DNA of 13,490 nucleotides from Bacteroidales bacterium (GTDB lineage: Bacteria > Bacteroidota > Bacteroidia > Bacteroidales > UBA1556). This document shows, piece after piece, positions 6,344 through 13,490 of the stretch. A model generated the notes under the pieces. That model saw only the letters and a list, made by a program, of their open reading frames with translations. It was not told the origin of the DNA and did not search any database. The stretch covers positions 1-13,490 of the forward strand of contig JAGLDA010000117.1 of the NCBI GenBank assembly GCA_023145955.1. The letters are read 5' to 3'. The position numbers and the translations under genes were made by a program. The number at the start of each line of letters is the position of its first letter. Within the stretch, counting starts at the first letter, position 1.

Positions 6344-8050
6344 TTGAAATTTATTATAGGCATATTTATTTTTTCATTGTTGGCGATAGACTCTATGGCT
6401 CAAAAAACGTATATGCTAGAATTAAATTTTGATAGTCAGATTTCAAAATCAGATATGCCTGATTATGTAAAGCAATTTGCGGATAGTATGAGTAGGGAAC
6501 AAGAGGTTGAGGATATCATTGTGAAATTACAATCTGTTGGTTATGCTGAGCTTATAGTTGACAGTAGTGGATATTCAAAAAATAAATTAGATGTGTTTTT
6601 TAATTTGGGTGATAAGTATGTTTGGGAGAAATTAAAATTTAGTACTTCTGAGTGGAAAATGCTGCAAAATCTAAAACAAGAATCTCTAGATTTTGATAAT
6701 AGAGATTTTAATTATGTGGAATTATTAGCGTTGCAGAAAGATATTGTTATGCGTTTTGAGAACTCTGGCTACCCTTTTGCAAATACAAAACTAGTGAATA
6801 TAGAAATTAGTAGTAATAAAATTTCTGCAGAATTACTAATTGATAAAGGTTCTCTTGTTTTTATAGACACAATTCATTTAACAGATTTTGATGAAATTAG
6901 ATTGGGTTTTATTGAGCAATATATAGGTATTAGTATTGGTGATGAATATAATGAATCCAAAATTGGCATGATTGAGAAGCTGATAAATAGACTTGATTTT
7001 ATTGAGTTGTATAAACCCCTTAGGGTTAAATTTATTGAAGGCAAAGCAGAGGTATTTATTAGTTTAAAAAAGAAAGAGAATAACCAATTTAATGGAATAG
7101 TAGGAATGGCTCCAAATCCTCAAACTAAGAAATTGCAATTTTCTGGCAATTTAAATCTTAAGTTGATAAATAGCTTTAGTATGGGTGAGCGAATTTCTGT
7201 TCAATGGGAGAGCCCTGGAAATAGTTCTCAGTTTTTAGAAATTAATTTGCAGTATCCATATTTATTCAATTCTCCTTTTGGCGTAGCGTTGGATTTTAAA
7301 ATAGATAAACAAGATACAACCTATGTAAACCTTGAGTATAAGCCTTCTCTCCAATTTGCTATCTTAGGTCAGGATTATATTAGTTCCTACGTGCATGTGC
7401 TAAATAGTAACTATTTGCAGCCTGAAGACATTGGAGCTAGAAATTCAAGTTTGAGTGATGTGAATTCTCATTCTTTTGGTCTAGGAATTTATATTAATAG
7501 GCTTGATAATATATTTAATCCACGCAGAGGTTTTGTTTTTAATGTTAATGCTGATGGTGGGTATAAACAAATTATTGATTATAGCTCTGGAACTGAAACT
7601 GAGATTGATGAGATTGTTTTTAGAGCCAAAGGTAATGCTCAATTTTTCATTCCTTTATTTAGAAGACAAACGATAAAGATTGAAAATTCTACAGCCTATA
7701 TTGAAAGTGAGAATATAATGATTAACGAATTATACAAAGTAGGAGGGTTCAAAACTTTTAGAGGGTTTGATGAACAGTCAATCTTTGCAACTTTTTATAG
7801 TATTCAAACCTTGGAATATCGCCTATTGCTCGATCAATATTCGTATTTGGGAGCTTTTTATGATATAGGGCAAATTGTAAACCCATATAGTATTACAACT
7901 ACAGGTGTTTATCAGTCTTTTGGGTTAACTTTTAGTTTTTCTACCAAAGCTGGTGTGTTTGGGCTATCGTATGCTATTGGCAAAAATGAAGATACTAGTT
8001 TTGAGTTTGCGAAAGCTAAAATCCACTTTGGATATATGGTTGTTTTTTAA
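6344..8050 (+). CDS. Omp85-family outer-membrane protein (BamA/TamA-like)
   Basis: Predicted outer-membrane protein of 568 residues, close to the size of TamA and much shorter than the main BamA. Order: signal peptide (about 1-20, KFIIGIF core, SMAQ end), then three POTRA-like alpha/beta repeats (roughly 24-90, 90-168 and 170-245), then a 16-strand-type barrel domain from about 250 to the C-terminal aromatic residue. Barrel hallmarks are NPRRGF (392-397) and FRGF (472-475), the latter matching the conserved loop-6 RGF/Y motif of Omp85 proteins. The start is a TTG at 6344: the first in-frame ATG would encode Met18 and cut off the signal peptide, and no upstream in-frame ATG exists after the TAA at 6314. 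The gene follows ung by 7 nt, so it is probably cotranscribed and possibly translationally coupled. Role inferred as assembly or insertion of outer-membrane or surface proteins. No TamB-like partner is visible here. Confidence 0.85.
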   Translation: MKFIIGIFIFSLLAIDSMAQKTYMLELNFDSQISKSDMPDYVKQFADSMSREQEVEDIIVKLQSVGYAELIVDSSGYSKNKLDVFFNLGDKYVWEKLKFSTSEWKMLQNLKQESLDFDNRDFNYVELLALQKDIVMRFENSGYPFANTKLVNIEISSNKISAELLIDKGSLVFIDTIHLTDFDEIRLGFIEQYIGISIGDEYNESKIGMIEKLINRLDFIELYKPLRVKFIEGKAEVFISLKKKENNQFNGIVGMAPNPQTKKLQFSGNLNLKLINSFSMGERISVQWESPGNSSQFLEINLQYPYLFNSPFGVALDFKIDKQDTTYVNLEYKPSLQFAILGQDYISSYVHVLNSNYLQPEDIGARNSSLSDVNSHSFGLGIYINRLDNIFNPRRGFVFNVNADGGYKQIIDYSSGTETEIDEIVFRAKGNAQFFIPLFRRQTIKIENSTAYIESENIMINELYKVGGFKTFRGFDEQSIFATFYSIQTLEYRLLLDQYSYLGAFYDIGQIVNPYSITTTGVYQSFGLTFSFSTKAGVFGLSYAIGKNEDTSFEFAKAKIHFGYMVVF

Positions 8051-8082
8051 CTATTTTCTGAATATGCCTATTTAGATGTACT

Positions 8083-8125
8083 AAAAAAGCAAGGAGCTTC
8101 TTTTTGTGAAAAAAACTCCTTGCTT
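8083..8125 (-). terminator. Hairpin terminator between convergent genes
   Basis: A perfect 10-bp stem (8087-8096 with 8116-8125) with a 19-nt loop lies between two convergent stop codons. On the minus strand it is followed by a T run (from the A run at 8083-8088), making it a good terminator for nhaB. On the plus strand the downstream sequence is only ATATATAAG, so termination of the ung/Omp85 transcript there would be weaker. Confidence 0.75.
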
Positions 8126-8147
8126 ATATATAAGTTTATAGATGCTA

Positions 8148-9617
8148 TTATAATAAGTACATTATACAAAGTAAACCAACCGTTCCTAATACCACGGCAT
8201 ATGGAAAAGCCATTTTTACCATTCGTCCGTATGATAGGTCAATTAGTGGGGCAATAGATGATGTAAGTAAAAACAGAAATGCTGCTTGCCCATTTGGTGT
8301 AGCTACACTTGGTAGGTTAGTTCCTGTATTTATTGCAATAGCAATTTTCTCAAATTCTTCACGAGTTATACTGCCTGCATTATATGCAGCAGTTACTTCG
8401 TTTATATATACTGTTGCTACAAATACATTATCACTTATTGCTGAAAGAATACCGTTTGCTATATAAAATGTAGTAGGTTGTATTGAAGCGTCCATTGAAA
8501 GGGCGTAGTCAATAATTGGCTTAAATAAATGCTGATCGTGAATCATGGCAACAATGGCAAAGAAAACTACTAAAAGTCCAGTAAAAGGTAGTGCTTCTTC
8601 AAAAGAAGGCCCAATCTTATGCTCATCGGTGATGCCCATAAATGCTGTTTGGAAAATAATTAGTGCTAAGCCAATAAAACCTACGGGTGCAATATGAAGT
8701 GCTAATGCAATAATAAGAAATAGCATGGCAACGGCCTGTACAATAAGGTTGTTTTTCTCACTTTTTGTACGTTTTGAATCTTCAATATTATTATGTGCTA
8801 GTATTATTTCAAAAGCTACATTTGGTAATTTTGCGCCAAAACCAAAAAGTTTAAATTGCTCTAAGACTACAGTTGTAAGTATTCCTGCAAAGAAAACTGG
8901 AATTGTTATTATTTTCATTTGCATAAAAAATTCGATAAAATCCCATCCCATCTTCTCCCCAATTAGCAAGTTCTGAGGCTCACCAACAATAGTCATTACT
9001 CCACCTAAGGCTGTTCCTACTGCACCATGCATAATTAAGCTTCTAAGGAAACTTTTAAACTGTTCTAAAGTATCACCTCCTAATTGTTCCGAATCAATTA
9101 TTCCGTCTTTATTAAGGTCACTATCTCCCGTTTGTACCGATTTGTATACGCCATAAAACCCAACAGCTACGCTAATTAGAACGGCAGTAACAGTCAATGC
9201 ATCAAGAAAGGCAGATAGTATAGCTGATAATATTACAAATAAAAGTGATAATACCATTTTAGACCGCACTTTAGTAAACACTTTACTGAAAATATACATT
9301 AGTAAAGGTTTCATAAAGAATATAGCGGCCACCATAAACATTAATAGTAGAATTACCTCTAAATTCATAACTACTTCGTTATATGCGTTTTTGGCGGTAG
9401 TAAGTTGTAGAAACATAACTTGTATTGCAAGTAATCCCCCTGAAACTAATGGGTATACTTTTAGAGCCATGGCTAATGTGAAAATGAATTCACCAATAAT
9501 TATCCATGATGTTATAGTTGTTCCTAAAGTAAAGTAAGATATAATGTTGAATAAAAGGAACCCAATTATAGTCATCTTATACCATTGTGGGCTATTTCCT
9601 AAAAAGTTTTTAAGCAT
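8148..9617 (-). CDS. nhaB: Na+/H+ antiporter NhaB
   Basis: Inner-membrane sodium/proton antiporter of 489 residues. It exports Na+ using the proton gradient, and E. coli NhaB works at about 3 H+ per 2 Na+. It aligns by eye along most of its length with E. coli NhaB: NFLG..P.WYK (4-14), GEFIFTLAMALK (42-53), NLEVILLLMFMVA (85-97), SAFLDALTV (135-143), GGVMTIVGEPQNL (205-217), ISDNVFV (394-400) and NTGTNLPSVATPNGQAAFLFLLTS (430-453). Asp139 corresponds to Asp147, reported as essential in NhaB. Around ten or more hydrophobic segments are evident. Odd feature: residues 167-178 of a hydrophilic loop read DLNKDGIIDSEQ, an EF-hand-like calcium-loop pattern. The ATG at 9617 matches the family's N-terminus. 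An imperfect promoter (AATATTTG at 9658-9665) lies upstream, and a hairpin terminator follows. Confidence 0.95.
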   Translation of the reverse strand: MLKNFLGNSPQWYKMTIIGFLLFNIISYFTLGTTITSWIIIGEFIFTLAMALKVYPLVSGGLLAIQVMFLQLTTAKNAYNEVVMNLEVILLLMFMVAAIFFMKPLLMYIFSKVFTKVRSKMVLSLLFVILSAILSAFLDALTVTAVLISVAVGFYGVYKSVQTGDSDLNKDGIIDSEQLGGDTLEQFKSFLRSLIMHGAVGTALGGVMTIVGEPQNLLIGEKMGWDFIEFFMQMKIITIPVFFAGILTTVVLEQFKLFGFGAKLPNVAFEIILAHNNIEDSKRTKSEKNNLIVQAVAMLFLIIALALHIAPVGFIGLALIIFQTAFMGITDEHKIGPSFEEALPFTGLLVVFFAIVAMIHDQHLFKPIIDYALSMDASIQPTTFYIANGILSAISDNVFVATVYINEVTAAYNAGSITREEFEKIAIAINTGTNLPSVATPNGQAAFLFLLTSSIAPLIDLSYGRMVKMAFPYAVVLGTVGLLCIMYLL

Positions 9618-9745
9618 GATTGTAAATTTGTTATTAGTATTTTACTTATTTATTATGCAAATATTTTATGCAAGCTGAATTCAAATTGAAAATGCAACTT
9701 CCTTAATAAATATCAAAATTGTGACTTTGTGTTTACAAAATCCAA

Positions 9746-10069
9746 TTAGAATAATAAATATAGTTTTGGGGGAGGAGTACTAATTTTTTGATGTAAAAAT
9801 AGTAAGTTATTTGAGGGATTAACTAATTCTGTAGTATTTAATAATTCAATATCCTCTTTTATTGTCAAAATAGAGTTTGAATAATCCTCTATTTCATTTT
9901 CTTCAGCAATATCACTAATTGCTGAAATATCGGCACTTACTATAGTTGTTTCGGTAGTATTATATGCTATTATTGAGTGTGATGTGGAGAAATGTACATT
10001 TAATTGACCAATAAGTAGTAGCATTGCAGCTACTTTTGTTATTAAATATAAATTACTCACCTTTGGCAT
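9746..10069 (-). CDS. Hypothetical membrane-anchored or secreted small protein (107 residues)
   Basis: I do not recognise this protein. It begins with a basic N-terminus and one hydrophobic segment (about residues 8-24, LYLITKVAAMLLLIGQL) that could be a signal peptide or a membrane anchor. No lipobox is present and the protein has no cysteine. The remainder is polar and acidic (DIAEENEIEDY, residues about 53-63) and rich in Thr, Ser and Asn. It ends in a short proline cluster and hydrophobic tail (STPPPKLYLLF). An exact -7 promoter element lies about 27 nt upstream of the ATG, supporting a real gene. It sits 128 bp upstream of nhaB on the same strand, without an obvious terminator between, so partial readthrough into nhaB is possible. 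Confidence 0.55.
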   Translation of the reverse strand: MPKVSNLYLITKVAAMLLLIGQLNVHFSTSHSIIAYNTTETTIVSADISAISDIAEENEIEDYSNSILTIKEDIELLNTTELVNPSNNLLFLHQKISTPPPKLYLLF

Positions 10070-10095
10070 ATAATTATGGTTTTAATTTGAGATTG

Positions 10096-10103
10096 CAAAA
10101 ATA
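10096..10103 (-). promoter_or_regulatory. Bacteroidota -7 element for the 107-residue gene
   Basis: An exact TATTTTTG (TAnnTTTG) on the minus strand, 26 nt upstream of the ATG at 10069. No clear -33 TTG at proper spacing. The rest of the 10070-10233 gap holds only AT-rich sequence and a weak hairpin next to the tsaE stop. Confidence 0.4.
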
Positions 10104-10233
10104 GATATTATTACTCTTCATAAATGCATACCTATGGTAAAATACAGCCTTATTATGACATATTTTCAAATATTTAACATTTATGAAAAATAAAATAATT
10201 ATTAGTGGATAGCTGTAACTATAATTAGTACAG

Positions 10234-10656
10234 TTATATATCATCTATAATTGAAACTTTAAACTCTCTTTCGTTTCTATCGTCGGTATGTAGAATATCA
10301 ATTTTAATATATGGTTTAGGAATTAGGTCAATAATAATATCTGCCCATTCCATTAGGCAATAATTACCACTGTATAAGTAGTCGCCAAGACCAATATCTA
10401 TAGCTTCTTGAGCGCTATCTAAGCGATAAAAATCGAAATGATTTATTTCTCCATATCTATCACTAGTATAAATATTTGCTATTGCAAAAGTTGGGCTAGT
10501 AACTTCTTCATTTGTCCCTAAAATCTCACAGAAATGCTTGGCAAAAGTGGTTTTGCCAGCACCCATTTCTCCATTGAGCACAAAAATACGATTATCAGTA
10601 TAATTACTAATAATCGTTTTTGCTGTTTCTTTTAATTCATTTAGTTTAACAATCAT
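10234..10656 (-). CDS. tsaE: tRNA t6A37 biosynthesis ATPase TsaE
   Basis: Cytoplasmic P-loop ATPase of 140 residues, the usual size. With TsaB and TsaD it supports transfer of the threonylcarbamoyl group to A37 of ANN-decoding tRNAs. Family motifs: Walker A GEMGAGKTT (29-37), switch-like TSPTF (53-57), HFDFYRL (73-79) and LMEWAD (101-106). The ATG start places Walker A at the usual distance. The gene lies 19 bp after the stop of porX on the same strand with no promoter or terminator between, so the two form an operon. TsaB and TsaD are not in the window. Confidence 0.95.
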   Translation of the reverse strand: MIVKLNELKETAKTIISNYTDNRIFVLNGEMGAGKTTFAKHFCEILGTNEEVTSPTFAIANIYTSDRYGEINHFDFYRLDSAQEAIDIGLGDYLYSGNYCLMEWADIIIDLIPKPYIKIDILHTDDRNEREFKVSIIDDI

Positions 10657-10675
10657 TCTGTTGATGTTTGTATGT

Positions 10676-12220
10676 TTACTTGGCGCTTAAAGTAATTAAA
10701 GGAATTAATACTTCCTCTAATGATATTCCCCCATGCTGAAAAGTATCGTTATAATATTTATAATAATAATTATAGTTATTAGGGTATAAAAAGAAGTTGT
10801 TTTGTTTGGCAAAAATATATTTTGTACTAACATTTATCTTTGGTAAGAAAACATCCTCAGGATTTGTAACTTCAAATACCTCTTTTGGCTTATAGTCTAT
10901 TTTACGCCCAAATTTATATCTTAAATTAGAGTTTGTAGTTTTGTCTCCAACAACTTTCACTGGTTTTTTAACCTTTACTGAACCATGGTCAGTGGTAATA
11001 ATAATCTGTCCCTTTTTATCAGCAATAGTTTTCATTATTTCAAATAATGGGGAGTTCTTAAACCATGAAAGGGTTAGCGATCGGTATGCCTTTTCATCTG
11101 ATGCCAATTCGCGAATTACTTCCATCTCTGTTCTAGCATGCGAAAGCATATCCACGAAGTTGTAAACTATAATATTTAGTTTTTTATTAAAAAGCTTATG
11201 AGTGTTTTCAGCAAGCTTTCGCCCTTGGTCCAATGTTATAATCTTATTGTAAGAATAATCCATATCAAGGCCAAGTCTCTTAAGTTGAGTTCCTAAGAGC
11301 TCTCCTTCAAATTGGTTTTTTGTTCCTTCTTCATGTTCTTGGGTCCAATATTGCGGGTATTTTTTCTCAATTTCGGAAGGCATTAAACCAGAGAAAAATG
11401 AGTTCCTTGCATATTGTGTGGTAGTAGGTAGAATGCTATAATATATTGAATCTTCTACCACTCTAAAATACTCAGAAATGGTTGGGTAAATAGTTTTCCA
11501 TTGGTCATAACGTAAGTTATCTATTACAAATAGAAAGGTTGGAGTGTTGTCTTTTAACTGTGGTAATACCTTTTTTCGAAATGCAGTTTGCGACATTACA
11601 GGCTTATCATCAGCCCCATGAAGCCAATCGATATAGTTTTCGGCAACAAAATTTGAAAAAACAATATTGGCTTCATCTTTTTGTGTCTGAAAAATATCCA
11701 AGATGCCTCCATCTTCAGATTTCTCAAGCTTCATCTCCCAATCAACAAGTTTTTTATAGATAGTAATCCACTCTTGAGGGTCTAAATTATTGCCGAGCTC
11801 CATACCAATTTCTCTGAACTGTCGTTGGTAATCCATTGTATTCTTCTCAGAAATAATTTGTGTGGCATTAATATTCTTTTTTATAGCCAATAAAATCTGG
11901 TTTGGATTTACAGGTTTAATAAGATAATCTGCAATATTAGAGCCAATAGCTTCTTCCATTATGGATTCTTCTTCGCTCTTTGTTATCATTATTACTGGCA
12001 ATTCAGAGTTTATTTTTTTTATTTCTATAAGAACATCTAGGCCAGAAATGCCAGGCATATTTTCATCCAGAAATACCAAGTCATAATCATATTTATCTAT
12101 TAACATCAATCCGTCGGCACCATTATTAATGGCGTCTAAATCGTATCCTTTTTGCTCTAAAAACATTATATGAGGACGCAACATCTCAATTTCATCATCA
12201 ACCCAAAGTATTCTTGCCAT
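10676..12220 (-). CDS. porX: T9SS response regulator PorX (receiver + PglZ domains)
   Basis: Cytoplasmic regulator of 514 residues, matching the known PorX length and layout. Residues 1-120 are a CheY-like receiver with acidic pocket Asp8/Asp9, phosphoacceptor Asp52 (FLDENMPG), Thr80 and Lys102. A helical linker spans about 120-210. Residues about 215-514 form a PglZ domain of the alkaline phosphatase superfamily, with likely metal ligands and active residues in FVIDN (Asp234), ILPTTTQYARN (Thr266-268), NFVDMLSH (Asp357, His361), TTDHGS (Asp411, His412) and FQHGG (His496). PorX is known to act with the sensor kinase PorY in control of T9SS gene expression, and its PglZ domain has been reported to hydrolyse oligonucleotide phosphodiesters; all expected metal-binding residues appear intact here. 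The ATG start is fixed by the receiver domain. It leads an operon with tsaE and is divergent from the HD-domain gene. A T9SS cargo gene lies 6 kb away at 1466-4324. Confidence 0.95.
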   Translation of the reverse strand: MARILWVDDEIEMLRPHIMFLEQKGYDLDAINNGADGLMLIDKYDYDLVFLDENMPGISGLDVLIEIKKINSELPVIMITKSEEESIMEEAIGSNIADYLIKPVNPNQILLAIKKNINATQIISEKNTMDYQRQFREIGMELGNNLDPQEWITIYKKLVDWEMKLEKSEDGGILDIFQTQKDEANIVFSNFVAENYIDWLHGADDKPVMSQTAFRKKVLPQLKDNTPTFLFVIDNLRYDQWKTIYPTISEYFRVVEDSIYYSILPTTTQYARNSFFSGLMPSEIEKKYPQYWTQEHEEGTKNQFEGELLGTQLKRLGLDMDYSYNKIITLDQGRKLAENTHKLFNKKLNIIVYNFVDMLSHARTEMEVIRELASDEKAYRSLTLSWFKNSPLFEIMKTIADKKGQIIITTDHGSVKVKKPVKVVGDKTTNSNLRYKFGRKIDYKPKEVFEVTNPEDVFLPKINVSTKYIFAKQNNFFLYPNNYNYYYKYYNDTFQHGGISLEEVLIPLITLSAK

Positions 12221-12249
12221 AGTATTTTATGTATTAATTTATTTGTATG

Positions 12250-12257
12250 CAAATTTA
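12250..12257 (-). promoter_or_regulatory. -7 element for porX-tsaE
   Basis: An exact TAAATTTG on the minus strand, 29 nt upstream of the porX ATG at 12220, implying a leader of roughly 20-25 nt. No clear -33 TTG at 17-23 nt, so other factors may support initiation. Confidence 0.5.
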
Positions 12258-12300
12258 GAAATAATATTAGATTTTATAACCGTTTTAAATTAATTAAAGT

Positions 12301-12308
12301 TAAATTTG
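12301..12308 (+). promoter_or_regulatory. -7 element very close to the HD-domain gene start
   Basis: An exact TAAATTTG ends only 4 nt before the ATG at 12313. If used, transcription would begin at or next to the start codon, giving a leaderless mRNA. No good -33 TTG is visible, so this may be a chance match and the true promoter may lie upstream. Confidence 0.35.
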
Positions 12309-12312
12309 CAAT

Positions 12313-13490
12313 ATGGGTATTCAAGAAAAGAAAAAGTTGTTAAATGATCCTGTTTATGGGTTTATTAATATTCCTCGAGGTGTAATTTATGATGTTTTTG
12401 AGCATAAGTATTTTCAGCGCTTAAGACGTATTAAGCAGCTGGGAATGTCGCATTTGGTATATCCTTCTGCTGTTCATTCAAGATTTAGTCACGCTATAGG
12501 GGCTACTTTTCTTATGAATGAAGCAATAAATACGATTCGCCAAAAGGGAACAGAGATTACCAATGAAGAAAAGGAGGCCTCACTGCTGGCAATACTTTTA
12601 CATGATATCGGCCATGGGCCATTTTCTCATGCTTTAGAATATTCTATTGTAAAAGAGGTCTCTCACGAAAAAATTTCTTTATTATTTATGGAACAGTTAA
12701 ATAAGGAGTTTGATGGAAAACTAAGCCTTGCTATTTCTATTTTTAAAGATGAATACCCAAAAAGATTCTTACATCAGTTAGTAAGTTCGCAGCTGGATGT
12801 TGATAGGATGGACTATCTGCGTCGTGATAGTTTCTTTACAGGTGTTACCGAGGGGGCTATTGGTACTCAGCGTATTATTAAGATGTTAGATGTGGTTGAT
12901 GGTAATATTGTGATTGAGCATAAAGGTATTTATTCTATTGAGAGTTTCTTGCATTCGCGAAGAATAATGTATTGGCAAGTATATTTGCATAAAACCGTAC
13001 TTGTGGCAGAGCACCTTCTTATGAATATTCTTAAAAGAGCTAAATATGTAAGCAAAAATGGTGAAAAACTATTTGCTACCCCAGCATTTTCATATTTCCT
13101 AAATAATGATGTGGATGATAAGCTCTTTGATAATGACAAAATTGCCCTTCAGAATTATGCTCTACTTGATGATTATGATATTCTTTCGGCTATAAAAACC
13201 TGGGCTTTTAATTCAAAAGACTCTGTATTAAGAGATTTATCTGAAAGGATGATTAATCGACACTTTTTTAAAATTGAATATAGCGATAAGGAATTTTCTA
13301 TAGCCAAACTAAATAAATTAAGGAAATTGACACAGAAACAATTGAATATTTCAGCCGAGGATATCTCTTACTATGTTTTTACTGACCACACAAGTAATTA
13401 TATGTATTCCAAAGAAGGAGGTACTATCGATATACTTTTTAAAGATGGTAAAGTGAAAGATATTGCTAATGTGTCGGAACAATTAAGTGT
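12313..13490 (+). CDS. HD-domain nucleotide phosphohydrolase (SAMHD1-like), partial
   Basis: The reading frame is open from the ATG to the window edge (392 codons seen), so the C-terminus is missing. The protein starts MGIQEKKKLLNDPVYGFI, the common opening of bacterial HD-domain proteins related to SAMHD1 and dGTPases. Metal-binding motifs are intact: HSRFSHAIGA (55-64, His60), LLHDIGHGPFSH (95-106, His97-Asp98) and LDVDRMDYLRRD (161-172, Asp164). It probably hydrolyses a (deoxy)nucleoside triphosphate or a related nucleotide in the cytoplasm; the substrate cannot be told from sequence. It is divergent from porX with a 92-bp shared upstream region. Start choice: this is the only ATG that keeps the conserved NDPVYGF segment. 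Confidence 0.9.
   Translation, partial: MGIQEKKKLLNDPVYGFINIPRGVIYDVFEHKYFQRLRRIKQLGMSHLVYPSAVHSRFSHAIGATFLMNEAINTIRQKGTEITNEEKEASLLAILLHDIGHGPFSHALEYSIVKEVSHEKISLLFMEQLNKEFDGKLSLAISIFKDEYPKRFLHQLVSSQLDVDRMDYLRRDSFFTGVTEGAIGTQRIIKMLDVVDGNIVIEHKGIYSIESFLHSRRIMYWQVYLHKTVLVAEHLLMNILKRAKYVSKNGEKLFATPAFSYFLNNDVDDKLFDNDKIALQNYALLDDYDILSAIKTWAFNSKDSVLRDLSERMINRHFFKIEYSDKEFSIAKLNKLRKLTQKQLNISAEDISYYVFTDHTSNYMYSKEGGTIDILFKDGKVKDIANVSEQLS

Larger units (their letters stand above)
12248..12310. repeat. Perfect 10-bp inverted repeat in the porX/HD divergent promoter region
   Basis: TGCAAATTTA at 12248-12257 and its exact reverse complement at 12301-12310 are separated by 43 bp. Each arm contains the exact -7 element TAAATTTG followed by CA for the gene it faces. 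It could reflect shared promoter sequence or paired binding sites for a regulator. Confidence 0.75.

Noticed and set aside
8148..9617. NhaD-type antiporter
   Set aside because: Residue-level similarity to E. coli NhaB runs across most of the chain, including the N-terminus, FLDALTV and the NTGTNLPSVATPNGQ segment, so NhaB is the correct family.
9726..9739. Short hairpin between the 107-residue gene and nhaB
   Set aside because: The stem is only five base pairs and lacks a T tract.
9746..10069. Member of the small Bacteroidota HYC_CC_PP protein group
   Set aside because: Only the signal-like N-terminus and the proline cluster near the C-terminus are similar; the histidine/cysteine motifs are missing, as the protein has no cysteine.
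10213..10233. Hairpin just after the tsaE stop codon as a terminator
   Set aside because: It is an 8-bp AT-rich stem with one bulged base and no T run follows on the minus strand, so termination is not supported.
10676..12220. PglZ domain as a sign of a BREX phage-defence island
   Set aside because: The N-terminal receiver domain, length and overall architecture are those of PorX, and no BREX partner genes are present.

Overview
The window is an AT-rich chromosomal stretch from a member of the Bacteroidota, probably a marine or saline-habitat lineage near the Bacteroidales. Four things point there. A secreted protein carries a C-terminal type IX secretion (T9SS) sorting domain. PorX, the T9SS response regulator with a PglZ domain, is present. 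Several genes are preceded by the phylum-specific -7 promoter element TAnnTTTG, and Shine-Dalgarno sequences are essentially absent. An NhaB-type sodium/proton antiporter fits a salty habitat.

Left part (1-5521, all minus strand). A heptamer tandem repeat at the left edge abuts the stop codon of a fused CitD-CitE citrate lyase gene. Upstream of that gene are its promoter and then the strong terminator of a 952-residue secreted Asp-box beta-propeller protein exported by T9SS. Next comes a likely two-gene operon: a 50-residue lipoprotein, found here by hand translation, followed by a predicted outer-membrane beta-barrel protein.

Middle part. On the plus strand, ung (uracil-DNA glycosylase) is followed after 7 nt by a TamA-sized Omp85-family outer-membrane protein that starts at TTG. 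It converges on nhaB (minus) across a hairpin terminator. Upstream of nhaB is an unrecognised 107-residue membrane-anchored or secreted protein with its own -7 element.

Right part. porX and tsaE form a minus-strand operon. porX is divergent from a plus-strand HD-domain nucleotide phosphohydrolase gene that runs off the right edge. The 92-bp divergent region holds a perfect 10-bp inverted repeat, each arm of which carries the -7 element of the gene it faces.

Most of the window is core metabolism, envelope biogenesis, DNA repair and T9SS regulation. I see no mobile element, CRISPR array, RNA gene or defence island, and no clearly new multigene system. The points most worth following are the small lipoprotein/barrel pair, an EF-hand-like loop inside NhaB, the shifted serine in the CitD domain, and the mirrored porX/HD promoter region.
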